From contig JAZRDO010000001.1 in NCBI GenBank assembly GCA_045660325.1, positions 15,809 to 79,808 on the forward strand: a DNA stretch of 64,000 nt, in the 5' to 3' direction. Numbering within the stretch: position 1 is the stretch's first letter; every line of letters begins with the position of its first letter. Position numbers and translations under genes: made by a program. Source of the DNA: SVTX01 sp045660325. Its GTDB lineage: Bacteria; Bacillota; Clostridia; Oscillospirales; CAG-272. The notes below the pieces were generated by a model, which was not told the origin of the DNA, did not search any database, and worked only from the letters and a program-made list of their open reading frames with translations. Below, piece by piece: positions 36,001 through 45,364 of this stretch.

Positions 36001-37371
36001 CTTCTTGAGTGCCTCGTTGGCATAATTCTCATCAAGATACTTATCAACGATAGCCGCGCTGATAACTACCTCGTAATCGCCAACCTTTTCATTAAAGTCT
36101 GTGTACTTGTAGAAAACCGTTTCCTCTACCGCGCCAAACACGGGATAGGAGATAGTCTTCTGATATTCGCCTGTAACGGCGTGATATGCAAAGTCCTTAC
36201 CGTAAACCTTGCCGCTTACAGTCTTTGCAGTATTTGTATTGAGGTCCTGATAATCAAAGAGTGCGCCTGAGCCGTCGGGGAAGAAGTTGTATCCCTCGTA
36301 AGCGTTGTTACCTGCGCCCATATAAGGAAGAACCGTAATGGATTCAAGACGGAAGAGAGATTCATTGAATCTGATACCGTTTGCAGGAAGACGTACGTTC
36401 AAACCGTTTTCGTCAAGCGTGTATTCAAGAGCCATCTTGAAAAGCGGCGGGTTAGCATCGTCAGAAACGTACTGAGTAAGCTCGTGATCCTCGTCAAGAT
36501 CCTCGTATGTATAATCGGGAGCAAAGGTCTTGATGATGTTTTCACATCTTGCAACCTCGTTTTCATTTACGGTGGGGTCGAATACGTATACCGCCATCGT
36601 CTTTGTTGCGGGATACTTTGTCTGAACGTCCTCTGCTTCATCGGGATCCATCGTGGACGTATCCTTCAAAACGTAATAGGACTTAAGCTTTGTCATCTGG
36701 TGCTGGCTGATTCTGTCGTCGGGAGCAATATTCTTTTCCATCGCCTCAACGAGCGCGTCGAATCTGCTCTTTTCGATGAGCTTAGGAACAAGCATCTTTG
36801 CCTGCTCACGTCCCATCGTGTATTCAACACGGATACCGTTTTTAATGTTCTTTACTCTGATCTGATTTCTGTAAGCCGCTTCTCTGAAGCTTAAGAACGT
36901 ATTGGTCGTATTGTCCGTAATGTTTGTAAACTTAACGATGATCTGAGAGAGAAGCTCTTCCTTAGTGGAATTCTCACTGTCGTCAGCCTTGGACGAGCCA
37001 ATATCGTAGGGGTTTGAGAATATAATCTCATTTGTAACTGTATTCTTGAGCGCAACCTCACCGCTGTACGTATCAACGTAGAGCTGATAGTCGCCGCGCT
37101 CTCTTTTGAGAGTCATTGCTGCAAGCTTTTCCTCGGGAGTCGCATAAATCGTATTCTTGTAGGAATCCGGCTTAGCGTCAGGCCCCTCGGGTTGTTCTGT
37201 GCCGGGAGTCTCGCCGCTATCTCCACTGCCCTCTCCATCTCCGTTTGTATCGGAGCCGTCGCCGTCAGTTACCTCATCGGCGAGCGCGTTAACTGTGAAG
37301 ACTGCTGTCAAAGAACCGAGCAATAACATAACAGTTAAGAGCAGCGATATTAATTTTATGTAATTTTTCAT
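33028..37371 (-). CDS. Very large secreted protein, DUF5696-like
   Basis: This 1447-residue protein starts with a signal peptide (basic MKNYIK, hydrophobic core, ALA-D cleavage near residue 32), then an acidic Gly/Asp/Glu linker (33-70). The bulk starts with YQLYVDTYSGEVALKN and is beta-rich, followed by a TIM-barrel-like region and a helical, Gln/Glu-rich coiled segment (about 960-1120). No transmembrane anchor is visible. The opening resembles DUF5696 proteins that accompany sugar ABC clusters in Paenibacillus and Clostridia. A glycan-binding or glycan-cleaving role is a guess; I saw no definite catalytic pair. Confidence 0.65.
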   Translation of the reverse strand: MKNYIKLISLLLTVMLLLGSLTAVFTVNALADEVTDGDGSDTNGDGEGSGDSGETPGTEQPEGPDAKPDSYKNTIYATPEEKLAAMTLKRERGDYQLYVDTYSGEVALKNTVTNEIIFSNPYDIGSSKADDSENSTKEELLSQIIVKFTNITDNTTNTFLSFREAAYRNQIRVKNIKNGIRVEYTMGREQAKMLVPKLIEKSRFDALVEAMEKNIAPDDRISQHQMTKLKSYYVLKDTSTMDPDEAEDVQTKYPATKTMAVYVFDPTVNENEVARCENIIKTFAPDYTYEDLDEDHELTQYVSDDANPPLFKMALEYTLDENGLNVRLPANGIRFNESLFRLESITVLPYMGAGNNAYEGYNFFPDGSGALFDYQDLNTNTAKTVSGKVYGKDFAYHAVTGEYQKTISYPVFGAVEETVFYKYTDFNEKVGDYEVVISAAIVDKYLDENYANEALKKKLGDVVAECGLKYSEILKSPTAKVEVIEDKRGFMAVIEEGDALSELSTTHHGSKSEYNALQIKVTPRPTDSYKVADSLSVNAENNEWTVVCDKKYVGSYRIKYVLLSDYEAPEGKTYKTYDTSWFGMAVAYRDYLMSGETPILTPLGKDELTKDIPLYIETFGALETLEKVLSVPVKTMTPLTTFEDIKTMYEDISAGEDGIKNVNFKLTGYANGGLESKVPYRFKIEKAVGGKKGFQELLNYAADVNKGENTNLGIFPDFDFAYVKYTGGFDGLNLNKHIVKTIDDRYASRRTYTATQGMVNYYEMAISPAYFQRFYEKITKTYAEKFNNIVGISAASLGSALNSDFDEDEPYNREDSKSYTIGAFKYLDNTYNQVMTEGGNAYSWQYVDHILGVALDSSRYNISASSVPFLGVVLHGSVQFAGAPLNMEGNMEYAMLKAIENGASPYFILSYRNTQNLKENEYFSKYYSVRYDIWKEDIVETYNELNSALFDVQDKFIIGHEIIETGLRVPDLDEIQNDILDAMDKFQDAQENAAEIEKQEILNSVSSAREACRQLLIWADKEYENVWNLYSVTAKTDEEQVVSQLALYKNYCAVLAQYIEKGYDKAAEGTPEYKTYSDQYNLVKNTRGILIKAIAKLAQDLMQIEKSIETLNAKIDAAYESVEIIRNKEILDNPALPLTNQAISQIESAKANMTAQKFTFKKTETREPSKGSDVIMYYAYDEDGNKVGRPTTLYYITNIDGEKVAFIGDNLTNYKFFTIVSAPDDPDAFNVEGLGKVIVTPYVEEDLGNGVFKDRKANGQYYYYSKNSDGSIKDYYFFDGTDYTAIKYKEEGTLDGITIYALVDVAGEYILDSNGNRMYRSGSDVDNRAEYILMQSMNDSSATLEAIVNSYFDAMIYEGNIPEELKITKQEVLDRIVIDDEDKDDDNGDEKEESRYSTGNIIAVTYGTLEGEAYKTMLLNYNNYMVTLVFNGVRYTIPAYGFVVIKN

Positions 37372-37394
37372 ACCATCTTTCTCCTATCTGTTAT

Positions 37395-39548
37395 TTAAAG
37401 TCGGAATTGAATTTCTGTAACAATGTTAGTAACAAGGCTTACCATCTTCGTAACGAGTGTTGAGAAGAGGATCGCGATAAACATAATAAATACCATTGCC
37501 ACGGCTGTTCCCGCGATAGTGATAATATTCTTGCTCATCGTGTAGTCGTGAGTTACCTGTGTGCCGAAGAATATAAGCAAACCAAGCCAGATAAACGCGA
37601 ATGTCGTAATAAGGTTGATAATGCTTACCTCGGTAAGGATACAGAAGTTGGAATAGATCGTTACGGGTATAATGAGCAACGGAAGCGGGAGCAAGCTGTA
37701 GGAGCATGCAATGAAGATGTCCTTAAAGCTACCTTCACCGTCAAAGAGCGTTGTCAAACACCAGTTAGCAACCACGAAGAGGAAGAGAGGAACGAGGATA
37801 GATAACGCCTGTCCCCAGATCGTACCGTAATTGCCCTCGGGATTCATAAGGTAACCCGAGCCAACGGACTGATAGAAAAATGCGAGAATGGTTACTAAAA
37901 TGTAAACCAGGGACGCTCTTACCGATCCGCGCTTTTCATGCTTAAGGTCCCAGAATCCGTCAAACGGATGTAGCATCAGGTGGAATCCAAACAAAAGCTC
38001 CTCAATGAAGGTCTTCTTTTTGCCCGAAACTGCCGCCTTAGCATTGACCTTGGTAATATACTTGTTCGCAATTACAACACCTGCGATAACCACGCCGATG
38101 ATCAAAATAAGAACGAGGAAGTAGTTGGACATCCATTCCTTTCTGATTTCCTTGTAGGATTCAGACCAGTTCTTGGTGTCGTACGCCGATTCAAAGTACT
38201 CAAGGGACTTCTTGTAATCGCCGTTTCTGTACATTGCCTGACCGATACCTACGTAAGCCGCGTCGAAGTTCGAGTTGGACTTAAGCACGTCGGTCCATTT
38301 GTTGATAGCCGTATCAAAATCCTGATTATTCTCGGCTGTAATAGCTTCAATAATCGTATTGCCGTAGGGCTCTCTCTTGAATACGGTAAAGTTATTTGTA
38401 GAATCCGAGGAGTCAAGGACGAGCATCTTGCTTCCCTGATAGGTAATAGCAGTGATTCTCGTAATGCTTCCCATCATATTGCCCGATTCACCGAACGCGA
38501 AGAGCAAGCTACCGTTCTTATCGTATGTGTAGATACGGCTTCTCTTCTGGTCAATGATGGACCATGTTCCCTCTTCGCCCTCAGCTACGTCAACGATCTT
38601 GGAAACACCGTTGTCGTCAGCACCGGGAGCCTTAGAGGCGTTATTGAAGTCAACTTCACCCGCAGGTGGCCAGAAGCCGTTACGCGCCATGATCTCATCA
38701 CCGCTGGTGTTGAGCTTCTTAACGGGCATATAGGTACCGTCGGTAACCTTACCTAAGATCTGGCTCTGAACCGTACCCTCTGCGATAGTAGACGTTGTAA
38801 CGTAGATGAAGCCGTCCGAGCTGAGAGCAATGTTATTAAACTCGCTCGATACGTTTTCCATCTGCTGAGACTGCTGCTCCTCAGTACGGAGCTTTCTCCA
38901 GATCTTTTCCCACGCGGAGATCTCTGTTGCCTGCGCGCCGATAAATTTCTGGAACTGACCGTCGTCGGTCATTACGATAATACCCTGATAGGTGGATGCG
39001 GATACAACGAAGAGACGGTTGTAATCGTCAACCGCGAGCGCGATAGGCTCGTACTTGGCATCGTCACCGAAGAGGTGAGATTCGGGAGCTTCAAGGATCT
39101 TCTTGAAGTTACCCTTCAAGTCAAATGCAACTATTCGGGATTTGCCGGTATCGCAAACCCAAATCGTATCGTCGCTTACGAAAACGCCCTTGGGACCCTT
39201 CAAGGTGTCGGTATTACCAACGCTGTTCTTGAAGGTGGTAATTTCAAATTCAAGTCCGTAATAACGGTTAAGAACGACGATTCTATCGTTGCCGGTATCC
39301 GCAATGTAAACGTTGCCGGCTTTGTCTGTAATAATATCACTGGGCGCCTTCAAGGGAGTTGTAAGTCCCATCTTTTCGGACGTGATCGTATTCTCAACGT
39401 CATACGCGTCAGGAGAAAGAAGCGGATAACCGTCAATGGAATACGTGTACGTCTGATAAGCGGAGGATGCGTGAATTCCGATTATAGCGCAGGAGGCAAT
39501 CATAATTACAGCGAAAGCTATGCACAATATCTTTGTGATGTTTTTCAT
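37395..39548 (-). CDS. NHL-repeat beta-propeller protein with TPR and C-terminal YIP1-like membrane domain
   Basis: After an N-terminal signal/anchor (residues 8-27), six-bladed propeller repeats run from about 60 to 370 (ITDKAGNVYIADTGNDRIVV, VSDDTIWVCDTGKSRIVAF). A short tetratricopeptide pair follows near 385-455 (AITAENNQDFDTAINKW, GDYKKSLEYFESAY). A membrane helix near 465-487 and a C-terminal block of five helices with LHPFDGFWDLKHEKRGS, typical of the YIP1 family, end it. So the propeller is outside and the YIP1 part in the membrane. It is always seen, in my knowledge, with DUF5696-like genes and sugar permeases; its role is not known. Confidence 0.78.
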   Translation of the reverse strand: MKNITKILCIAFAVIMIASCAIIGIHASSAYQTYTYSIDGYPLLSPDAYDVENTITSEKMGLTTPLKAPSDIITDKAGNVYIADTGNDRIVVLNRYYGLEFEITTFKNSVGNTDTLKGPKGVFVSDDTIWVCDTGKSRIVAFDLKGNFKKILEAPESHLFGDDAKYEPIALAVDDYNRLFVVSASTYQGIIVMTDDGQFQKFIGAQATEISAWEKIWRKLRTEEQQSQQMENVSSEFNNIALSSDGFIYVTTSTIAEGTVQSQILGKVTDGTYMPVKKLNTSGDEIMARNGFWPPAGEVDFNNASKAPGADDNGVSKIVDVAEGEEGTWSIIDQKRSRIYTYDKNGSLLFAFGESGNMMGSITRITAITYQGSKMLVLDSSDSTNNFTVFKREPYGNTIIEAITAENNQDFDTAINKWTDVLKSNSNFDAAYVGIGQAMYRNGDYKKSLEYFESAYDTKNWSESYKEIRKEWMSNYFLVLILIIGVVIAGVVIANKYITKVNAKAAVSGKKKTFIEELLFGFHLMLHPFDGFWDLKHEKRGSVRASLVYILVTILAFFYQSVGSGYLMNPEGNYGTIWGQALSILVPLFLFVVANWCLTTLFDGEGSFKDIFIACSYSLLPLPLLIIPVTIYSNFCILTEVSIINLITTFAFIWLGLLIFFGTQVTHDYTMSKNIITIAGTAVAMVFIMFIAILFSTLVTKMVSLVTNIVTEIQFRL

Positions 39549-39565
39549 GTGATTTCCTCCTTATA

Positions 39566-40438
39566 TTAGTCTTTCATACCACTGGATCCCATTGTTTCAA
39601 TAATGTTGGACTGAGAAACAACGAATACCAGGATCGGTACCATCATCATAATAACCTGTGATGCAGCAGATGCGCCCGCACGCTTGATACCGCCCGCGGT
39701 GATCTGACCGATCGCGTAGTTAAAGGACTTGAGCTGCTCGGAGTGAATGTACATCGATGCACCCTGATTCCAGAGGCCCTGGAAGGAGTAGATGATAAGT
39801 GTAAGCCAAGCAGGCTTAACCATGGGCATTGCGATTACCCAATATGTACGGAGCTCGCCTGCGCCGTCAAGACGTGCGGACTCGAGAACTGTATCGGGAA
39901 CGTTGGTATCCATAAACTGCTTCATAAGGTAAAGACCGAGTGTGGATGCCCATGCGGGAACGATGATTGCAAGATAAGAGTCAAGCCAACCGAACGTCGA
40001 CATTATAATAAAGGAAGTAATAGTCGTAACCGTAGAGTTAAACATAAGGGACGTCTGAACGAGCTGGAACATACCCTTAGCGCCGGGGAACTTTATCTTA
40101 GCAAGTGTATATGCTGCAAGAGACGCGATGAACAAGTGTCCAAAGGTACCTGCAACGGAAGTGAAGATCGTATTGAAGATGTATCTTGAGAAGGGCGCTA
40201 CGGAGGTATTCATAAGCGCGAAGAGGGATTTAAAGTTATTGAGCGTAGGGCTCATAACGATAAACTTGGGGGGATACATCCAAAGCTCGTCAAGAGGCTT
40301 CAACGACTGCATTACTACGTAGAACATAGGAAGGAACATAAAGAGTCCCAAGCCTACGAGAAGTACCGTAATAAACGCGTCGCCGCCTGCCGAACGGGCA
40401 AGTACGACTTTATGTTTTCTGGTTCTCAGCTTAGCCAT
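39566..40438 (-). CDS. Carbohydrate ABC transporter permease (MalG-type)
   Basis: A 290-residue, six-helix permease of normal size with EAA loop LESARLDGAGELRTYWVIAMP near residue 190. It forms a pair with the permease at 40440, 1 nt upstream. AAAGGTAGG precedes the ATG. Confidence 0.9.
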   Translation of the reverse strand: MAKLRTRKHKVVLARSAGGDAFITVLLVGLGLFMFLPMFYVVMQSLKPLDELWMYPPKFIVMSPTLNNFKSLFALMNTSVAPFSRYIFNTIFTSVAGTFGHLFIASLAAYTLAKIKFPGAKGMFQLVQTSLMFNSTVTTITSFIIMSTFGWLDSYLAIIVPAWASTLGLYLMKQFMDTNVPDTVLESARLDGAGELRTYWVIAMPMVKPAWLTLIIYSFQGLWNQGASMYIHSEQLKSFNYAIGQITAGGIKRAGASAASQVIMMMVPILVFVVSQSNIIETMGSSGMKD

Positions 40439-40439
40439 A

Positions 40440-41384
40440 TTACGTACCTACCTTTGACAGAATTTTCTTAACGAGGAAGTTTGCTCCGATCATGATCGCA
40501 AAGAGCACAACGGCGATAGCCGATGCGTAACCCGTCTCATAACGCATACCACCGTAGTCGGAAAGGTGGTGCATAATAGTATGACACGAGTAGTTTACTG
40601 ACGGGAATCCGCAGAGCGCGTCAACGACGCCACCGAAGCCGAACGCGCCTGTGATTGCCATTACGGCACCGAACATAAGCTGAGGCTTCATGGAAGGAAG
40701 CGTTATGTAATAAAGCTCCTGCCAACGGTTCTTGATTCCGTCAACCGCGCCCGCCTCGTAAAGCGAGCGATCTACGCCCTGAAGTCCCGCGATAAAGGAC
40801 AGGAAGGACGTACCAAGGGATGTCCAGAGGGCAACGACGATACAAAGAGCCATCGCGTATTCCTCTCTCTGGAAAAAGTTGATTTCTTCTTCTATGATAT
40901 TGTATTCGAGAAGCATCGCGTTTACCCAACCGTAGGAGTCACCCGAGAAGAGTGTACCCCAGATAAGATAAACGTTACCCGAAATAGAGGGAGCGTAGAA
41001 TATAAGTGTTACTACTGCACGGATCTTGGGAGGAAGCTCATTGATGAACCACGCTACCAAGAATGACATAAGGTAGGATGCAGGTCCTACTATACAAGCG
41101 AAAATAAACGTATTCTTGCATGCCGTTAAGAATATATCATCGTCGAAGAACAAAGTTATGTAGTTATCCAAAAATACAAAGCCCGGGAACTGGAGCATAT
41201 TAAAGTCTGTAAAGCTCAAAATAATTGAAAGCAATACAGGGAGCACGGTGAAGATAGTGAAAAGAATCATATAGGGCGCAACCATAACGTATGCTATCCA
41301 GTTACGCTTCATTTCTTTCCAAACCCACTGAGCCATTGTCATGTCCTTACGGGCGGCAGCTTGTTTTTCTGCTTTCTTAGGCAT
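40440..41384 (-). CDS. Sugar ABC transporter permease (MalF-type)
   Basis: A 314-residue permease with EAA loop SLYEAGAVDGIKNRWQELYY near residue 225 and six hydrophobic segments. It is the partner of 39566, directly after the large solute-binding protein gene, so these three are the core transporter. AAAGGAG lies upstream of the ATG. Confidence 0.9.
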   Translation of the reverse strand: MPKKAEKQAAARKDMTMAQWVWKEMKRNWIAYVMVAPYMILFTIFTVLPVLLSIILSFTDFNMLQFPGFVFLDNYITLFFDDDIFLTACKNTFIFACIVGPASYLMSFLVAWFINELPPKIRAVVTLIFYAPSISGNVYLIWGTLFSGDSYGWVNAMLLEYNIIEEEINFFQREEYAMALCIVVALWTSLGTSFLSFIAGLQGVDRSLYEAGAVDGIKNRWQELYYITLPSMKPQLMFGAVMAITGAFGFGGVVDALCGFPSVNYSCHTIMHHLSDYGGMRYETGYASAIAVVLFAIMIGANFLVKKILSKVGT

Positions 41385-41433
41385 TTGTTCTCTCCTTTAC
41401 TAGATTTTTACTGTTATTGAATTTAGATCAATA

Positions 41434-44400
41434 TCAATACTTTGACATTGCATTTGCCGCATCGCTGAGCGCTACGGAAAGGAAGTAGAGAACATTTTCC
41501 TCGCTGAATCTGTTCTTATCAGCGATATCCTTGTTCTGAACCTGCATTGTTCTGATATTCATTGCATCGCCCTTAAGGTCAGTCTTTGCAGACTCGCCAA
41601 TGAGCTTTGCAACCTCCTCGGATGCTTCCTTGATCGAGAGCATATCGTCACTCTTGATAGCCGTTCTTATAAGATCGAGAAGAGCCGTATTGCCATAGCC
41701 TCTTTCGCTCAAAAGATCAACTGCCGTCTGTGCCTGAGAGAGACGCTTGGATGCAAGCGTTTCGCCCTGCTCGAGAGTTTCAAGACCGAACTCAACTCTC
41801 TTTCTGGAAATTTCCTTGTTGATAATGTTAATGTAAGAAAGCAATTCCTTTTGAGGATCCGCCTTCTCGTTGTAAGCCGCGAGGAACGCGAAGTTTACGT
41901 AACGGTTGATAATGTATGCACCGGGGTAGTTAGGAATGGAAGCAAGGCCGTCAAGTCCGCCCTCACCGTCATAACCGTTGATCTGACCCATGATCTGCGT
42001 GAATTCCTCGGTTGTCCAAGGCAAGCTCTCGAGAGCCTCGATATTTGCCGTAGGATGCTTAGCGGAGGGACCCATGATAGCAACCATTTCGTTTGTGTAC
42101 TCGGTCTGACAATTCTTACCGGTGTACCACTTCATAAATTCCCAAGCATCCTCACGTCTCTTCTCTGCGCCCTTAACCATTACAGTTGCGCCGACGCCGG
42201 AGATAGACTGATTGTTGATAACGCCGTCCTCGTTTACAATACCGGGCAGCGGAACGAACTGCCAGAGGCCTTCAATTTCAGTCGCGAATACCTTGAGCTG
42301 ATTGTAAAGACCTGTGTAGTCACCGATAAGGATCGGCATCTCGCCCGTTCTGAAACGGTTAGCAGCATCGTACATATAGGGGAACTTATAGTCCGTGAAC
42401 ATCTTACACATCTTTTCGAAGGCTTCAAGACCCACCTTGGAGTCAAGGTTGATTCTCATGCCGTCGTCAGCGAAGAGCTCACCGCCCATCTGGTAAAGGA
42501 ACATTCTGTATTCAGTCGTAAGACCGATCTCCATTTCTCTTGCCTGAAGCAAGGGAATGAGAGCCATTACGTCCTCCCAGGTTTCGGGAATAATATTTTC
42601 TTCCGTCTTATCGGCATTATCCATCTCGCTATAGAGATCGGCTAAAACGTCAAGACGAACGTACATCATTGCAAAGGACTGAATTTCGGGAAGACCGTAA
42701 TAGTGTCTTACACCCTCGGCGTCCTCAATACCGAGAACGAGCATAGCGGCATTCGTAAAGGACTTTGTAACCTCATCGAAGCCTTCATTCTGCTCAATGG
42801 GAAGGATTGCGGAACGGATCGCGTAGTTGATTACGTCATCCTGTCCGAGCGCGAGGTATACGTCAGGACCCTCACCCGCAAGGATAGAAGGAAGAAGCGT
42901 ACCGCCCGCTACGAGCTTAAGATCCACCGTTATATTCTTGGAGGGAGTAAAGTCGTTATTTACAAGAGAACGAACTACCTGGAACTGGTCACGACCGGAA
43001 ACCATCCATACCTCAACACCGTCAACGTCTTCCTTTGTTGTAGCGCCAACAGCATTATAGTCACGTGTAAAGCTTGCGAAGAACGCTCTGATCTCGTGCC
43101 AGATTGCTCTGAAGAAGCCCGCCTCAGCCTTGGGCATTGCCTCATCGGGAGACTGGATAATAATATAGTCCATCTGAAGAGGCTGAGTCTTTGCATCGGA
43201 AAGGAACGTACCGAGCGTACCGATATAGGACTTCAAGCGCGCAAGGTTCTTTGCGATTTCCTTTTCGTGCTGACCCATCTTGAGAAGAAGGTCCGCGATC
43301 TTCTGAAGAGTACCTACGTTTGCCGACTTCTGACCTGCAAGCTCGGTAAGTATCTGAGCGACACCGGGCTCGGGGAACTGCTCGTCGGTTGCATAATTGG
43401 GGTTATCGAGAACCTTGGACTGAATTACCATATCTATAAGCTGGCTGGGCATGATTCTCGAGAAGCCGTAGTCACGGTCGGAGTCGGGAGTCGTACCTGT
43501 AAGCTGGATAATGGAAAGGTAGTCACCGTTGATTCTGTCAAGACACTCCTGAACTCTGCTTACGATCTCACCCATCTTACCGAGTGTAACCTCAAGCTTG
43601 ATGGTATAAACGACACCCTCCTTGAAGTAGATGTGGTAGCCGTCCTGACCGTTGGAGCTCTTAAGATCCGTAACCTGCCAGTTATCATTGTAGTTATATA
43701 CGAGAGCCTTTGCTTCCTCAAAGGGAATACCGTTGTAATATCCCGCTTCGCCTTCGCTAACACCCTCGCCGCTATAGATGTAAAGCGCACGGTTTACGTA
43801 CATACCGTCGAGAAGATTCTGTCTGAATCTTGTAACGATATCGTAAAGGCCGCTTTCACCCTCGCCGAGCTTGAACTGATACGTTACCGCCTGTCCTGCA
43901 CTCTGCCACTTGGATTCGCCGATCGTGTTGAGCAACGTTACCGCGGGAGAAGAGGGGGACGTAGCCGCGCTGGACTTGTCCTCAAGAGCGTATATAGTCT
44001 TATCAGTCGTAGTATTTGTAAATTCCGCTTCGATCTTGATAGAACCGTTTCCGTAAGGAACGTTTCCGAGAGAAGCGATATATTCCTCATAAGTGGGAAG
44101 CTTTTCCGCGGGAACAAGAGTAATACTCTTGATCGCAACGGCTTCGTTCTTACCCTCAAGAGTAATGGTGTTCACCTTACCCGCCTCGAAAACGAATTCG
44201 AAGGGAGAGGAATAGAAGCCCGTGCTGTCCTTAATCTGATAGGTCGTCCACAAGGGATCCTGCTGCGCGTCGGGACGAAGCTCGTTGCCCCACACGTCGA
44301 CCTTCATAAATCTTATGGAATATTTTTGACAGAAGTCCGAGATAGCTCCCGTCCAAACCTTGGGATACTCAAACGCAAGGTCACCGTTGTCCTTATACTT

Positions 44401-45012
44401 GGCAACAAGACCCGCCGCGCGTCCCTCAGCCTCAACTGTTCCCTTGTCCTCCTTACCGGAATAAACGCCGTCCTGGTAAAGATTTATCCAGTTCTTCTGA
44501 AGTGTGAGGTAACGAGCCTCCTTAAAGGGAACCTTATCGTTTATTTTAAGGACTCTTTCAATGGGTGCGGGCTTACCCTCAACCGCGTAGTATTCAATAA
44601 TAATTGTGTACTTCGCCGTTTGGGGAACCTCTACCGCCCAGGTTACAGAGCCCAAGCCCGAAGTGTAAAGAGCTTCAACACCCGCGTAAGTGCGAATGTG
44701 ACCCGTTCCGTCTTTATCATATTCGGGGTCGGTTGTCAAATCGGGAATAACGCCGTCAATAGCATCAATGATCACCGTATTTTCAGGTAATGCCGGCTTG
44801 TACTGAGACGTTTCCTTCAAGTACTCATCATAAGAAATGGCATTGAGCATTTCTCTGATTTCCTGAATTTTGCTGGTATTTGCCGTAGAAGCAGAGTTAG
44901 CGGATCCGTCGCTGCTCTTTTCCGAAGCAAATGTCGGCAATGAAAAACAACCAATAACAAACATTAAACAAAGCAATAATGCCGTCAATCTTTGAAATTT
45001 CGTCATTCTCAT
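41434..45012 (-). CDS. Very large extracellular solute-binding protein
   Basis: At about 1192 residues it is more than twice the length of a typical sugar-binding protein. A signal peptide (TKFQRLTALLLCLMFVIGC then TFASEK) is followed by two beta-rich halves resembling carbohydrate-binding modules (residues about 60-300 and 320-480, the second starting SIKIEAEFTNTT). A helical linker follows, and a solute-binding type 1 domain from roughly residue 670 contains GTLLPSILAGEGPDVYLAL and GVGATVMVKGAEKRREDAWEFMKW. I start at MRMTKFQ, with AGGAGG 10 nt upstream; a longer frame to 45060 starts in the leader. Confidence 0.85.
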   Translation of the reverse strand: MRMTKFQRLTALLLCLMFVIGCFSLPTFASEKSSDGSANSASTANTSKIQEIREMLNAISYDEYLKETSQYKPALPENTVIIDAIDGVIPDLTTDPEYDKDGTGHIRTYAGVEALYTSGLGSVTWAVEVPQTAKYTIIIEYYAVEGKPAPIERVLKINDKVPFKEARYLTLQKNWINLYQDGVYSGKEDKGTVEAEGRAAGLVAKYKDNGDLAFEYPKVWTGAISDFCQKYSIRFMKVDVWGNELRPDAQQDPLWTTYQIKDSTGFYSSPFEFVFEAGKVNTITLEGKNEAVAIKSITLVPAEKLPTYEEYIASLGNVPYGNGSIKIEAEFTNTTTDKTIYALEDKSSAATSPSSPAVTLLNTIGESKWQSAGQAVTYQFKLGEGESGLYDIVTRFRQNLLDGMYVNRALYIYSGEGVSEGEAGYYNGIPFEEAKALVYNYNDNWQVTDLKSSNGQDGYHIYFKEGVVYTIKLEVTLGKMGEIVSRVQECLDRINGDYLSIIQLTGTTPDSDRDYGFSRIMPSQLIDMVIQSKVLDNPNYATDEQFPEPGVAQILTELAGQKSANVGTLQKIADLLLKMGQHEKEIAKNLARLKSYIGTLGTFLSDAKTQPLQMDYIIIQSPDEAMPKAEAGFFRAIWHEIRAFFASFTRDYNAVGATTKEDVDGVEVWMVSGRDQFQVVRSLVNNDFTPSKNITVDLKLVAGGTLLPSILAGEGPDVYLALGQDDVINYAIRSAILPIEQNEGFDEVTKSFTNAAMLVLGIEDAEGVRHYYGLPEIQSFAMMYVRLDVLADLYSEMDNADKTEENIIPETWEDVMALIPLLQAREMEIGLTTEYRMFLYQMGGELFADDGMRINLDSKVGLEAFEKMCKMFTDYKFPYMYDAANRFRTGEMPILIGDYTGLYNQLKVFATEIEGLWQFVPLPGIVNEDGVINNQSISGVGATVMVKGAEKRREDAWEFMKWYTGKNCQTEYTNEMVAIMGPSAKHPTANIEALESLPWTTEEFTQIMGQINGYDGEGGLDGLASIPNYPGAYIINRYVNFAFLAAYNEKADPQKELLSYINIINKEISRKRVEFGLETLEQGETLASKRLSQAQTAVDLLSERGYGNTALLDLIRTAIKSDDMLSIKEASEEVAKLIGESAKTDLKGDAMNIRTMQVQNKDIADKNRFSEENVLYFLSVALSDAANAMSKY

Positions 45013-45358
45013 TAAAGTTTTTCCTCCTGCTGAATTTTTCGGCGGATGTAAAGCCGCCATTTTAGGTTAAGCTTACGCATAATGCAGTGCGGTACGCGTA
45101 AACCGAAGAAATCAATAGCCCCCGCGTTTGGGAGCGATCAATCAAAAACACCTAAAGGTGTTTCGGACGGCACTGGCAGCACTATGCTATGCAATTGACC
45201 GTGAAACAGGATCCGTCCTTCCTATTGTAAAACGGTTTTCCTTTTTCACACAAAACACGTATTTAAGCCCTCTTCCCATCTGAGACAGCCGACAAAAGCA
45301 CGTGTTAAACTCAGGTCATTGCATAACAAATACGTTGCGCACTATGCCCTAAATTTAC
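45013..45358 (-). promoter_or_regulatory. Long structured leader of the sugar-import operon
   Basis: About 345 nt separate the predicted transcription start (near 45358) from the first gene, with no convincing open frame. Segments near 45315-45330 and 45185-45200 are complementary (GCAATGACC against GGTCAATTGC). CTGAG/CTCAG near 45280-45315 and AGGACGG/CCGTCC (45213-45219 with 45165-45170) can also pair. A terminator-like hairpin AAACACC-TTTA-GGTGTTTTTGAT lies at 45141-45163. This organisation resembles an attenuated leader; the ligand, if any, is unknown. Confidence 0.55.
45141..45163 (-). terminator. Possible attenuator hairpin inside the leader
   Basis: On the minus strand AACACC and GGTGTT pair over a TTTA loop and are followed by TTTGAT. 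The stem is short and the U run modest. The CCGTCC just before it can pair upstream, which would allow a switch. Confidence 0.45.
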
Positions 45359-45364
45359 TTTAAT

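Noticed and set aside
34492..36270. Open frame of about 590 codons on the plus strand
   Set aside because: Antisense shadow of the DUF5696-like gene with biased Val/Leu/Arg/Cys content and no start signals.
42703..44790. Long open frame of about 695 codons on the plus strand
   Set aside because: It is antisense to the solute-binding protein gene, has no ribosome-binding site and its sequence is the usual shadow of codon bias.
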